A stretch of 43,357 nt of DNA from JANQJA01 sp040880285. Lineage in GTDB: Bacteria > Pseudomonadota > Gammaproteobacteria > Pseudomonadales > Azotimanducaceae. The translations under genes were made by a program, and so were the position numbers. Below, piece after piece: positions 34,121 to 40,757 of the stretch. Numbering within the stretch: the first letter of the stretch is position 1; the number at the start of each line of letters is the position of its first letter. The DNA lies in the NCBI GenBank assembly GCA_040880285.1, contig JBBDIT010000016.1, forward strand, positions 1 through 43,357, in the 5' to 3' direction. The notes below the pieces were generated by a model. It saw nothing but the letters and a program-made list of their open reading frames with translations, had not been told where the DNA came from and made no database searches.

Positions 34121-34740
34121 GGGTGTTCACAACACTCGCCGGTAGACTGGAAATGATCAATGGTTGAAAACAAGCGTGAACGGGCACGATGTAACAACAC
34201 TCGAACATTAGACTCAGTGACGTCGAGCATGTTACAAATCTCGTCGAAGCTATAACCCGCTTGCTCACGAAGTCGTAATGTCGCAGCCTGGGCTTCCGGC
34301 AATCGGGTGAGCACCAACTCTATGCAGTCCCTGAGTTCATCCCTCGACATCAACGCTTCCGGGGAACTCTCGCCCCACTCTGCGGGCTCCCGGCCCGTGA
34401 TCCACTGGCCGCGGTCATTGAAGCGGCTAGCCATGTCAGCGTTGTCACCGAAGGTTGCTTCCAGCGAAATACTCCGTCCCTCTTTGCGCCTACGACTTTT
34501 GGCTTCGTTGGCAACAATTCGAAGCAACCAGGTCTTGAGCGTACTTCGTCTTTCAAAGGTTGGCAGCGACTTCAGCACGGACATCCAGGCTTCTTGCACC
34601 ACTTCATCGGCAATTTTGTCACCGGCAATATTCCGCGCCATGCTGAGCATGGAGGACTGATACTTCTCGATAGCATACCGAAAGGCTTGCTGATCTCTCG
34701 CGATCAATGCGGCGATCAAGGTGGCATCATCTGGATACAT
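34117..34740 (-). CDS. ECF-family RNA polymerase sigma factor
   Basis: 207 aa. Region 2 (about 18-88) includes YQSSMLSMARNIAGDKIADEVVQEAW and TFERRSTLKTWLLRIVANEAKSRRR. A linker of about 50 residues follows, then region 4 (about 140-195) with LTRLPEAQAATLRLREQAGYSFDEICNMLDVTESNVRVLLHRARSRL. These are the two DNA-binding parts of group-4 sigma factors. Paired with a ZAS anti-sigma and divergent from arsM, whose upstream region carries a matching ECF-type promoter. Possible control of itself: a weaker GTGACC-N15-CGTC on its own strand lies within 34840-34870. Confidence 0.93.
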   Translation of the reverse strand: MYPDDATLIAALIARDQQAFRYAIEKYQSSMLSMARNIAGDKIADEVVQEAWMSVLKSLPTFERRSTLKTWLLRIVANEAKSRRRKEGRSISLEATFGDNADMASRFNDRGQWITGREPAEWGESSPEALMSRDELRDCIELVLTRLPEAQAATLRLREQAGYSFDEICNMLDVTESNVRVLLHRARSRLFSTIDHFQSTGECCEHP

Positions 34741-34868
34741 TGGGTGTCCGTTGGCTGCTCAAGCGGGAATCAGGCCATTTATACGCAATTTGCCCAGAAT
34801 GTGCCAGACGTGACCCCGGGCCAGGGAGTGAATCCCGCTGCCGACGCAGGAATTTCTTCGCGGTCACT

Positions 34869-34897
34869 GTAACAAAGCCGGGTCCCCCGGCGTCTGA
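34869..34897 (+). promoter_or_regulatory. ECF-type promoter upstream of arsM
   Basis: GTAACA (34869-34874), 16 bp, then CGTCTGA (34891-34897). The AAC core in the -35 and CGTC/TCTGA in the -10 are the shared features of RpoE-like ECF promoters, and the spacing is right. The spacer holds the hairpin GCCGGG-TCC-CCCGGC (34877-34891). Transcription would start about 46 bases before arsM, whose AAGGAG lies near 34941. Confidence 0.5.
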
Positions 34898-34949
34898 ATC
34901 CCAAAGGCCCTGTTGATCAGAGCGCGGTTGTTCAACCCAAGGAGACGCG

Positions 34950-35990
34950 ATGTCGGCCACTGAAGACGTTCAGAAATACTACGGTGAAACACTGTCCTCG
35001 AATCAGGACCTCAAAACCAGTGCCTGTTGTCCAGCGGATGCGTTGCCTGCCTACCTGAAACCGATCGTTTCCCGTGTTCATCCTGAGGTACGGGAAAAGT
35101 TCTATGGCTGCGGTTCACCCTTGCCGCCTCATCTGGCGGGACAATCGGTATTGGACCTGGGATGCGGTACCGGAAGGGATTGTTATGTACTGTCCAGACT
35201 CGTCGGCGAAACCGGCCATGTCACGGGGGTCGACATGACCAAAGAGCAGCTTGAAATTGCCAACAAGCATGTCGACTATCATCGGGAACTGTGGGGATAC
35301 CAGGCATCCAACGTCACCTTCCAACACGGTTATATCGAGGATCTTGCTGCAATCGGGATCGCGGACAATTCACTGGATATTGTCATTTCCAATTGTGTGA
35401 TCAACCTATCGGAAGATAAGACGAGGGTATTTACGGAAATATTCCGTGTACTGAAACCCGGTGGTGAACTTTATTTTTCGGATATCTTTTCCAGGCAGAG
35501 AATCCCGGCGGAACTGACCCAGGATCCTGTCCTTCGTGGCGAGTGTCTCGGTGGCGCCATGTATCTTGAGGATTTCCGTCGCGCACTTTCAAAGATGGGC
35601 ATTCATGACTATCGGGTTCTTGCCAGCAGCCCACTGACCGTCGAGGACCCTACGCTTGCGCGCCTTGTGGCCAACATCGACTTCCTGTCCCTGACCATTC
35701 GAGTCTTCAAGCTGCCGCTCGAAGACCGTTGTGAAGACTATGGTCAGGTTGCCTGGTATCTGGGTGGGATTGACGAGTGCCCCAATGAGTTTATGCTGGA
35801 TGACCATCACCGATTCGTCAGGAATAAACCCATGTTGATTTGCTCCAATACGGCACGCATGCTCGGCCAGAGTCGCTATGCACCTTTCTTTCGAATTGAT
35901 GGTGACGAGAGCCACCATTTTGGGCTGTTCGACTGTAGCGGGCCGGATTGCCGATCACCCGAAAGAGAATCACAGCCAGGTTGTTGCTAA
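34950..35990 (+). CDS. arsM: Arsenite S-adenosylmethionine methyltransferase
   Basis: 346 aa, cytoplasmic. It methylates As(III) with SAM to mono-, di- and trimethyl arsenicals. The SAM-binding domain shows VLDLGCGTGRD (68-77) and GVDMTKEQLEIA. The three As-binding cysteines of ArsM correspond to C54 (FYGCGSPLPP), C149 (ISNCVINL) and C199 (GECLGGAMY). An additional CC pair near residue 26 and a cysteine-rich end (GPDC...GCC) are typical of many bacterial ArsM. The start ATG follows AAGGAGACGCG. Upstream lies a putative ECF promoter and the divergent sigma factor. Next gene on the strand is a DoxX-like membrane protein. Confidence 0.95.
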   Translation: MSATEDVQKYYGETLSSNQDLKTSACCPADALPAYLKPIVSRVHPEVREKFYGCGSPLPPHLAGQSVLDLGCGTGRDCYVLSRLVGETGHVTGVDMTKEQLEIANKHVDYHRELWGYQASNVTFQHGYIEDLAAIGIADNSLDIVISNCVINLSEDKTRVFTEIFRVLKPGGELYFSDIFSRQRIPAELTQDPVLRGECLGGAMYLEDFRRALSKMGIHDYRVLASSPLTVEDPTLARLVANIDFLSLTIRVFKLPLEDRCEDYGQVAWYLGGIDECPNEFMLDDHHRFVRNKPMLICSNTARMLGQSRYAPFFRIDGDESHHFGLFDCSGPDCRSPERESQPGCC

Positions 35991-36046
35991 CCCCAATGCC
36001 GGAGCGTACCGGGCCGCGTTAACGGAACAAAAAGGAGACTACCCGT

Positions 36047-36478
36047 ATGATTTCAGAAACCCAGGAAAGCAGGCTGCCGCTGGCACTGCTGGCTTTACGA
36101 GTAACAGTATTTATCGTTTTTCTCCTGTGGACGTTGGACAAGTTTGTCAATCCAGGCCATGCGGGTGCAGTGTACGAACGTTTCTATCTGATTGGCGGTC
36201 TGGGGGAACTCGTCTTCCTCATAATCGGTCTGGCCGAGATGGTGCTGATACTGGCATTTCTGGCAGGGGTCTATAAACGGTGGACTTATGGTGTAGTCCT
36301 CGTCATTCACGCAATTTCAACCCTGTCTACCTGGCAACTCTACCTCGACCCGTTTAACAATCTTCTGTTCTTTGCTGCGTGGCCCATGCTGGGGGCCTGT
36401 TGGGCACTCTACCTGCTGCGGGACGCGGACACATTAATGACCCTTAACCTCGGCAATCCAGACCCGGCTAGCGGCTAA
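36047..36478 (+). CDS. DoxX-like four-helix membrane protein
   Basis: 143 aa with four transmembrane helices (about 12-30, 45-72, 78-98, 105-125). The pattern LALRVTVFIVFLLWTLDKFVNPGHA at the start and the intramembrane Trp/Asp/Lys residues resemble the DoxX/MauE family; the assignment is tentative. AAAGGAG lies ten bases before the ATG. The gene sits 56 bp after arsM with no promoter seen between, so it probably belongs to the same transcript. Its function in arsenic methylation, if any, is unknown. Confidence 0.7.
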   Translation: MISETQESRLPLALLALRVTVFIVFLLWTLDKFVNPGHAGAVYERFYLIGGLGELVFLIIGLAEMVLILAFLAGVYKRWTYGVVLVIHAISTLSTWQLYLDPFNNLLFFAAWPMLGACWALYLLRDADTLMTLNLGNPDPASG

Positions 36479-36502
36479 AACCAGATCGACAGCACACCAC
36501 GA

Positions 36503-36532
36503 TTGACCTTTCGATATTATGTCGATTATTCT
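36503..36532 (+). promoter_or_regulatory. arsR promoter
   Basis: TTGACC (36503-36508), 18 bp, TATTCT (36527-36532). The start site would fall at about 36539, the A of the arsR ATG, so the transcript would be leaderless or nearly so; no Shine-Dalgarno precedes that ATG. Confidence 0.45.
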
Positions 36533-36539
36533 CGACATA
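36518..36539. promoter_or_regulatory. ArsR operator candidate
   Basis: TATGTCGA-TTATTC-TCGACATA, perfect 8-bp arms with a 6-bp spacer. The -10 box lies in the middle and the right arm reaches the first base of arsR, so a bound ArsR dimer would block initiation. This fits autoregulation of arsR-arsC-acr3. Confidence 0.65.
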
Positions 36540-36904
36540 TGGATACAAAGAAGGCCTCGAAAGCATTCTCCGCCCTGGCCCAGGAAAGCCGGCTGCGAGC
36601 ATTCCGCTTATTGATGCAAGAAGGCTCTCAGGGTATGCCTGCTGGTGAAATCGCCACGGCCCTTGGTATTCCGCATAATACGCTCTCGACGCATCTTGCG
36701 ATTTTGGTGAACGCAAACCTCATTGGTTCCCGGCGAGAAAGTCGGTCGATCTATTATTTTGTCACGCTTGACGGCGTTCGGGAGCTACTGGGTTTTCTGC
36801 TGGAAGATTGTTGTCAGGGAAAACCTGACCTGTGTGCATCATTGCTTGACTCGGTACTGCCGACGCCACGCGTGCCAGCGAATCGTGTCTTTAGAAAGTC
36901 GTGA
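36539..36904 (+). CDS. arsR: ArsR-family arsenic-responsive repressor
   Basis: 121 aa from the ATG at 36539. It is a winged-helix domain with FSALAQESRLRAFRLLMQEG, the recognition-helix part GIPHNTLSTHLAILVNANLI and wing SRRESRSIYYFVT. C91, C92 and C99 in EDCCQGKPDLC match the C-terminal As(III) site of the Acidithiobacillus ferrooxidans ArsR type (two adjacent Cys plus one further on), not the CVC site of plasmid R773. It represses until arsenite binds. A TTG codon at 36503 could extend the frame but it lies within the promoter. arsC follows after 24 bp. Confidence 0.93.
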   Translation: MDTKKASKAFSALAQESRLRAFRLLMQEGSQGMPAGEIATALGIPHNTLSTHLAILVNANLIGSRRESRSIYYFVTLDGVRELLGFLLEDCCQGKPDLCASLLDSVLPTPRVPANRVFRKS

Positions 36905-36928
36905 AATCAGTCGTGATCAGAAGCGCAT

Positions 36929-37468
36929 ATGACCTCTAACGGTTCTGTCTACAAGGTGTTATTCCTGTGTACCGGCAATTCGGCACGCAGTATCCTCGCC
37001 GAAGCCATATTGAATCGTGTCGGTGACGGCCGGTTTATCGGCTATAGCGCTGGCAGCCAGCCGACCGGCAAGGTCAACGAAACGGCACGTGAACTGCTGA
37101 CTGATCTGGGTTATGACACATCGAAGCTGCGATCCAAGTCGTGGCAAGAATTCGGGTCGGAAGATCGCGCCAGCTCGCCTGAAACAGAATTCGACCTGGT
37201 CGTTACCGTGTGTGACAGCGCGGCAAAAGAATCCTGCCCGGTCTGGGTTGGGCATCCGTTAACGGTTCACTGGGGTCTGCCGGATCCTGCCGCGGTCACG
37301 GGCGATGACGTGACAAAGCGCGCTGCCTTCGATGACTGCTATGCCATGCTGAGCGACCGCATCAAGAGACTGGTCCGACTGCCACTCGAATCAATGACGC
37401 GACCGGAATTAACGCAGGTGCTGCAAGGCCTTGGTCAGACTCTACCTCAAAACCAGGAAATGCTATGA
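36929..37468 (+). CDS. arsC: Arsenate reductase, low-molecular-weight phosphatase type
   Basis: 179 aa. The phosphatase loop VLFLCTGNSARS (catalytic C14, CX5R) and the later VTVCDSAAKESCPVW pair of cysteines are those of thioredoxin- or glutathione-linked ArsC enzymes. WGLPDPAAVTG is the general-acid DP loop. The protein is longer than typical (about 130-140 aa), with a C-terminal helical extension of about 35 residues (RLPLESMTRPELTQVLQGLG). It reduces arsenate to arsenite for export by the next gene, which starts inside its stop (ATGA). Confidence 0.93.
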   Translation: MTSNGSVYKVLFLCTGNSARSILAEAILNRVGDGRFIGYSAGSQPTGKVNETARELLTDLGYDTSKLRSKSWQEFGSEDRASSPETEFDLVVTVCDSAAKESCPVWVGHPLTVHWGLPDPAAVTGDDVTKRAAFDDCYAMLSDRIKRLVRLPLESMTRPELTQVLQGLGQTLPQNQEML

Positions 37469-38505
37469 ACCTGTTTGAACGTTATCTCACCGTCTGGGTG
37501 ATCGTCTGTATTGTCGTTGGTATCAGTCTCGGACACTTGACACCAGGGACGTTCCAGATTATCGCAAGCGCTGAAATTGCCAGCGTTAACTTGCCTGTTG
37601 CCGTGCTGATCTGGCTCATGATCATCCCCATGCTGATCAAGATTGACTTCGCCGCCTTGTCTGAAGTCCGGCACTTCTGGCGCGGCATCGGCGTGACGCT
37701 CTTTATCAACTGGGCAATCAAGCCATTTTCCATGGCGGCCCTCGGGTGGTTGTTCATCGGTTACCTGTTTCGTCCGTACCTGCCGGCAGACCAGATCGAT
37801 TCCTATATTGCCGGGCTGATCATACTGGCGGCAGCACCCTGCACCGCCATGGTGTTTGTCTGGAGTAACCTGACCCAGGGGGAGCCACATTTTACCTTGA
37901 GCCAGGTCGCATTGAACGACGTGATTATGGTGTTCGCGTTTGCACCGATTGTCGCACTCCTGCTGGGGCTCTCTGCCATCATCGTGCCGTGGGAAACACT
38001 GTTGCTCTCGGTTGGCCTTTACATCGTCATCCCGGTCATTGCTGCCCAGTTTATCCGGCGCTGGCTGCTGGGATCTGGCGGGTTCGATCAATTACAAAGT
38101 GCGCTGGAATTATTGCAGCCGCTATCTCTCCTGGCGCTTCTGGTGACCCTGATTTTGTTATTCGGATTCCAGGGCGAACAGATAATCCAGCAGCCACTGA
38201 TTATCGTTCTATTGGCGGTACCCATCCTTTTCCAGGTGTACTTTAATTCCGGCCTTGCCTACCTTCTCAATCGTACCGCCGGTGAGACCCATTCAGTGGC
38301 GGGGCCCTCGGCATTGATCGGTGCCAGCAATTTCTTCGAACTCGCGGTCGCTGCAGCCATCAGCCTGTTCGGTTTGTCATCCGGTGCAGCGCTTGCAACG
38401 GTTGTCGGCGTGCTGATTGAGGTGCCAGTGATGTTGACGGTTGTGAAGATCGTCAATGCTTCCAAAGGTTGGTACGAACGCGGCAGCCGGGTCACACCCA
38501 CCTGA
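37465..38505 (+). CDS. acr3: ACR3-family arsenite efflux permease
   Basis: 346 aa, about ten transmembrane helices of the BART superfamily. The ACR3 features are NWAIKPFSMAALGWLF, the essential cysteine in ILAAAPCTAMVFVWSNL, and IGASNFFELAVAAAISLFG with its conserved Glu. It exports arsenite using the proton-motive force. No ArsA ATPase is nearby, as is usual with ACR3. Last gene of the arsR-arsC-acr3 operon. Confidence 0.95.
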   Translation: MNLFERYLTVWVIVCIVVGISLGHLTPGTFQIIASAEIASVNLPVAVLIWLMIIPMLIKIDFAALSEVRHFWRGIGVTLFINWAIKPFSMAALGWLFIGYLFRPYLPADQIDSYIAGLIILAAAPCTAMVFVWSNLTQGEPHFTLSQVALNDVIMVFAFAPIVALLLGLSAIIVPWETLLLSVGLYIVIPVIAAQFIRRWLLGSGGFDQLQSALELLQPLSLLALLVTLILLFGFQGEQIIQQPLIIVLLAVPILFQVYFNSGLAYLLNRTAGETHSVAGPSALIGASNFFELAVAAAISLFGLSSGAALATVVGVLIEVPVMLTVVKIVNASKGWYERGSRVTPT

Positions 38506-38738
38506 GTACTGACCTTTTGATCCGCGAGGGGCTTGCGGATACGGGGGTCACTCTTTGAAATACAAAAAGCTGGTCATCGAGACAAGTTCTGTTAGACTGC
38601 GCGAACCGGCACCTGAAGGTCAGCGTCGGTCCCTCGCGGTAGCCCATTCCGGATCACCCCGAAATATCAACATAACAAGTCAGTGTCTGGACCTTTCCCT
38701 GGTTAATCCATGGCGGACGCCCTGGAGCATTACAAATA
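38506..38738. other. Intergenic leader of rhlE
   Basis: 233 bp without a gene. Just after acr3 is ATCCGC-GAGGGGCTT-GCGGAT (weak hairpin, no T-run). A possible sigma70 promoter is TGGTCA (38571-38576)-N16-TAGACT (38593-38598), which would give a long leader of about 130 bases before rhlE. Long leaders are known on cold-induced helicase mRNAs, but no recognisable element could be read here. Confidence 0.35.
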
Positions 38739-39992
38739 ATGTCTTTTGATTCTCTCGGTCTTTCGGCCGAACTACTCCATGCTGTAGCCGATACAGGCTA
38801 TAGCGTACCTACACCGATTCAAGCACAAGCGATCCCTCTTATTTTGGAAGGTCGCGACATCATGGCTGGCGCACAGACCGGTACCGGCAAGACCGCCGGA
38901 TTTACCCTGCCGATTCTCCAGCACCTGACACGCTCTGCCCATGAAGGTGGCAAACGCAACGCGCGTGCCTTGATACTGGTGCCGACCCGTGAACTCGCAG
39001 CACAGGTGCAAGAAAGTGTAGAGACTTATGGCCGGCATCTGCCCCTCAAGTCCGCAGCAATATTCGGTGGCGTCAATATCAACCCACAAATCTCAAAGAT
39101 CCGGCATGGCCTTGATGTACTCGTCGCTACTCCGGGTCGATTACTTGACCATGTCTCACAAAAGACACTGGATCTTTCCGGTGTGGAAGTCCTGGTGCTC
39201 GACGAGGCGGATCGAATGCTGGATATGGGTTTCATTCGCGATATTCGCAGAATCATTGCCCTTTTGCCGAAGAAACGCCAGAACCTCATGTTTTCGGCGA
39301 CTTTCTCCAGAGAGATCAAACAGCTTGCGGCCAGCATCCTGGTGAACCCGGCGCTGGTAGAAGTGCACAGTAACGATACCGCAGAAGGTATCGCCCAGGT
39401 CGTTCATCTCGTGGACAACAATAGAAAGCGCGAGCTCTTGTCTCACATGATCGGCTCACAAAACTGGAGTCAGGTATTGATCTTTTGTCGTACCAAGCAT
39501 GGCTCCAATCGCCTGGCACAACAGCTGGAACGCGATGGCATCAAAACCGCCGCGATTCACGGCAACAAGACCCAGGGCGCCCGAACCAAGGCGTTGGCGG
39601 ATTTCAAGCAAGGCAAGGTGACGGCACTGGTTGCGACCGATATCGCCGCTCGCGGCCTCGATATCGACCAACTGCCCCACGTCGTGAACTACGAACTACC
39701 TAATATCGCTGAAGACTATGTCCACCGAATTGGCCGTACCGGTCGTGCCGGACGGGAAGGCATCGCAATATCACTTGTGTGCGCCGAAGAGTTGAAGTAC
39801 CTGAAAGCGATTGAACGGTTGTTACACCGTGATCTGCCACGCAGCGTCATCGAGGGTTATGCACCCGACAAAGCGTTTACGATCGACCGGCCCGCCGGCG
39901 AGCGCAAACAGACACCCGCAAAAGGTGGTGGTCGACGCGGCATGCGTAACGGCGCCCCCGGCAGCCTCTCGCGATCACGACGCTACGGCTAA
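38739..39992 (+). CDS. rhlE: DEAD-box ATP-dependent RNA helicase, RhlE type
   Basis: 417 aa. All helicase motifs are present in order: the Q-motif PTPIQAQAIP, AQTGTGKT (about 44-51), PTRELAAQ, TPGRLLD, LDEADRMLDMGF, FSATFS, IFCRTKHGSNRL, ATDIAARGLDIDQLPHV and HRIGRTGRAG. After the core (about 370) comes a basic Gly/Arg-rich tail for RNA contact, as in RhlE. It unwinds structured RNA in ribosome assembly and mRNA decay. Confidence 0.95.
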   Translation: MSFDSLGLSAELLHAVADTGYSVPTPIQAQAIPLILEGRDIMAGAQTGTGKTAGFTLPILQHLTRSAHEGGKRNARALILVPTRELAAQVQESVETYGRHLPLKSAAIFGGVNINPQISKIRHGLDVLVATPGRLLDHVSQKTLDLSGVEVLVLDEADRMLDMGFIRDIRRIIALLPKKRQNLMFSATFSREIKQLAASILVNPALVEVHSNDTAEGIAQVVHLVDNNRKRELLSHMIGSQNWSQVLIFCRTKHGSNRLAQQLERDGIKTAAIHGNKTQGARTKALADFKQGKVTALVATDIAARGLDIDQLPHVVNYELPNIAEDYVHRIGRTGRAGREGIAISLVCAEELKYLKAIERLLHRDLPRSVIEGYAPDKAFTIDRPAGERKQTPAKGGGRRGMRNGAPGSLSRSRRYG

Positions 39993-40070
39993 ATTCGAAT
40001 TTTATCGGCAGACGGGCTCGTTCCCGAAGAACGGTGAACTACCGCCAGGGCGTCAAGATACAATCAAGCC

Positions 40071-40706
40071 ATGCGCGACACTGATAGCTACTCCCCACTG
40101 GTCCGAGAATACGCCGGGCTCGCAGGAGACTACGACCGCCGCTGGCGCTTTTACATCGACGTCTCGATCGAAGAGACGCTAAAGCGGCTTGAAGTACCGA
40201 AGGACGCACGAGTACTCGATGTCGGCTGCGGCACCGGAGAACTCCTCGTAGCGCTCAAGACATTGGTGCCAGATGTTCACGCGTTCGGGATTGATCTGTC
40301 CGACGAGATGCTAGCGATGGCTCGCGCCAAGCTCAGCGACGGCGTGGAACTTGCGCTTGGGGCGGCCGAGCAACTGCCCTTTGGCAACGCCCACTTCGAC
40401 GCCGTCGTTTCTAGTAACGTCTTTCACTATATCCGACAGCCGAAAGCCGCGCTCAGGGAGATGCAGCGCGTACTCAAACCGGGCGGCCAGCTCATCATCA
40501 CCGACTGGTGTGACGATTACTGGATGTGCCGACTGTGCGATCGGTTTCTGCGCCAATTTAATGCCAGCCATTTTCGAACTTACCGCAGCGAGGCGTGCAG
40601 TTTTCTGCTCACCGATGCGGGTTTTGACGATGTCGATGTCACAAGATACAAGATCAACTGGCTCTGGGGGCTAATGACAGCGAGGGCGAGACGGCCTTCA
40701 GGGTAA
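40071..40706 (+). CDS. Class I SAM-dependent methyltransferase
   Basis: 211 aa. Rossmann core with VLDVGCGTGELL (motif I, about 49-60), GIDLSDEMLAMARAK, LPFGNAHFDAVVSSNVFHYI and RVLKPGGQLIITDW. It has the overall plan of UbiE/small-molecule methyltransferases; the substrate cannot be told. No Shine-Dalgarno precedes the ATG, but TACAAT (40059-40064) sits six bases upstream, hinting at a leaderless start. It is followed 51 bp later by the GHKL ATPase gene on the same strand. Confidence 0.85.
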   Translation: MRDTDSYSPLVREYAGLAGDYDRRWRFYIDVSIEETLKRLEVPKDARVLDVGCGTGELLVALKTLVPDVHAFGIDLSDEMLAMARAKLSDGVELALGAAEQLPFGNAHFDAVVSSNVFHYIRQPKAALREMQRVLKPGGQLIITDWCDDYWMCRLCDRFLRQFNASHFRTYRSEACSFLLTDAGFDDVDVTRYKINWLWGLMTARARRPSG

Positions 40707-40757
40707 CGCCTCTACCGGCACCGGTACACAGCCGCCGTCATCGGTTATCATCCACCC

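Noticed and set aside
34741..34868. Sigma54 promoter (TGGCAC near the sigma gene)
   Set aside because: A TGGCAC occurs on the minus strand but the required TTGC element at the right spacing is replaced by GGGC.
37447..38091. 214-codon minus-strand frame
   Set aside because: Antisense to acr3; polar low-complexity product, no family features.
38506..38738. Riboswitch or RNA thermometer before rhlE
   Set aside because: The leader is long enough, but no conserved aptamer motif or convincing stem series could be recognised.
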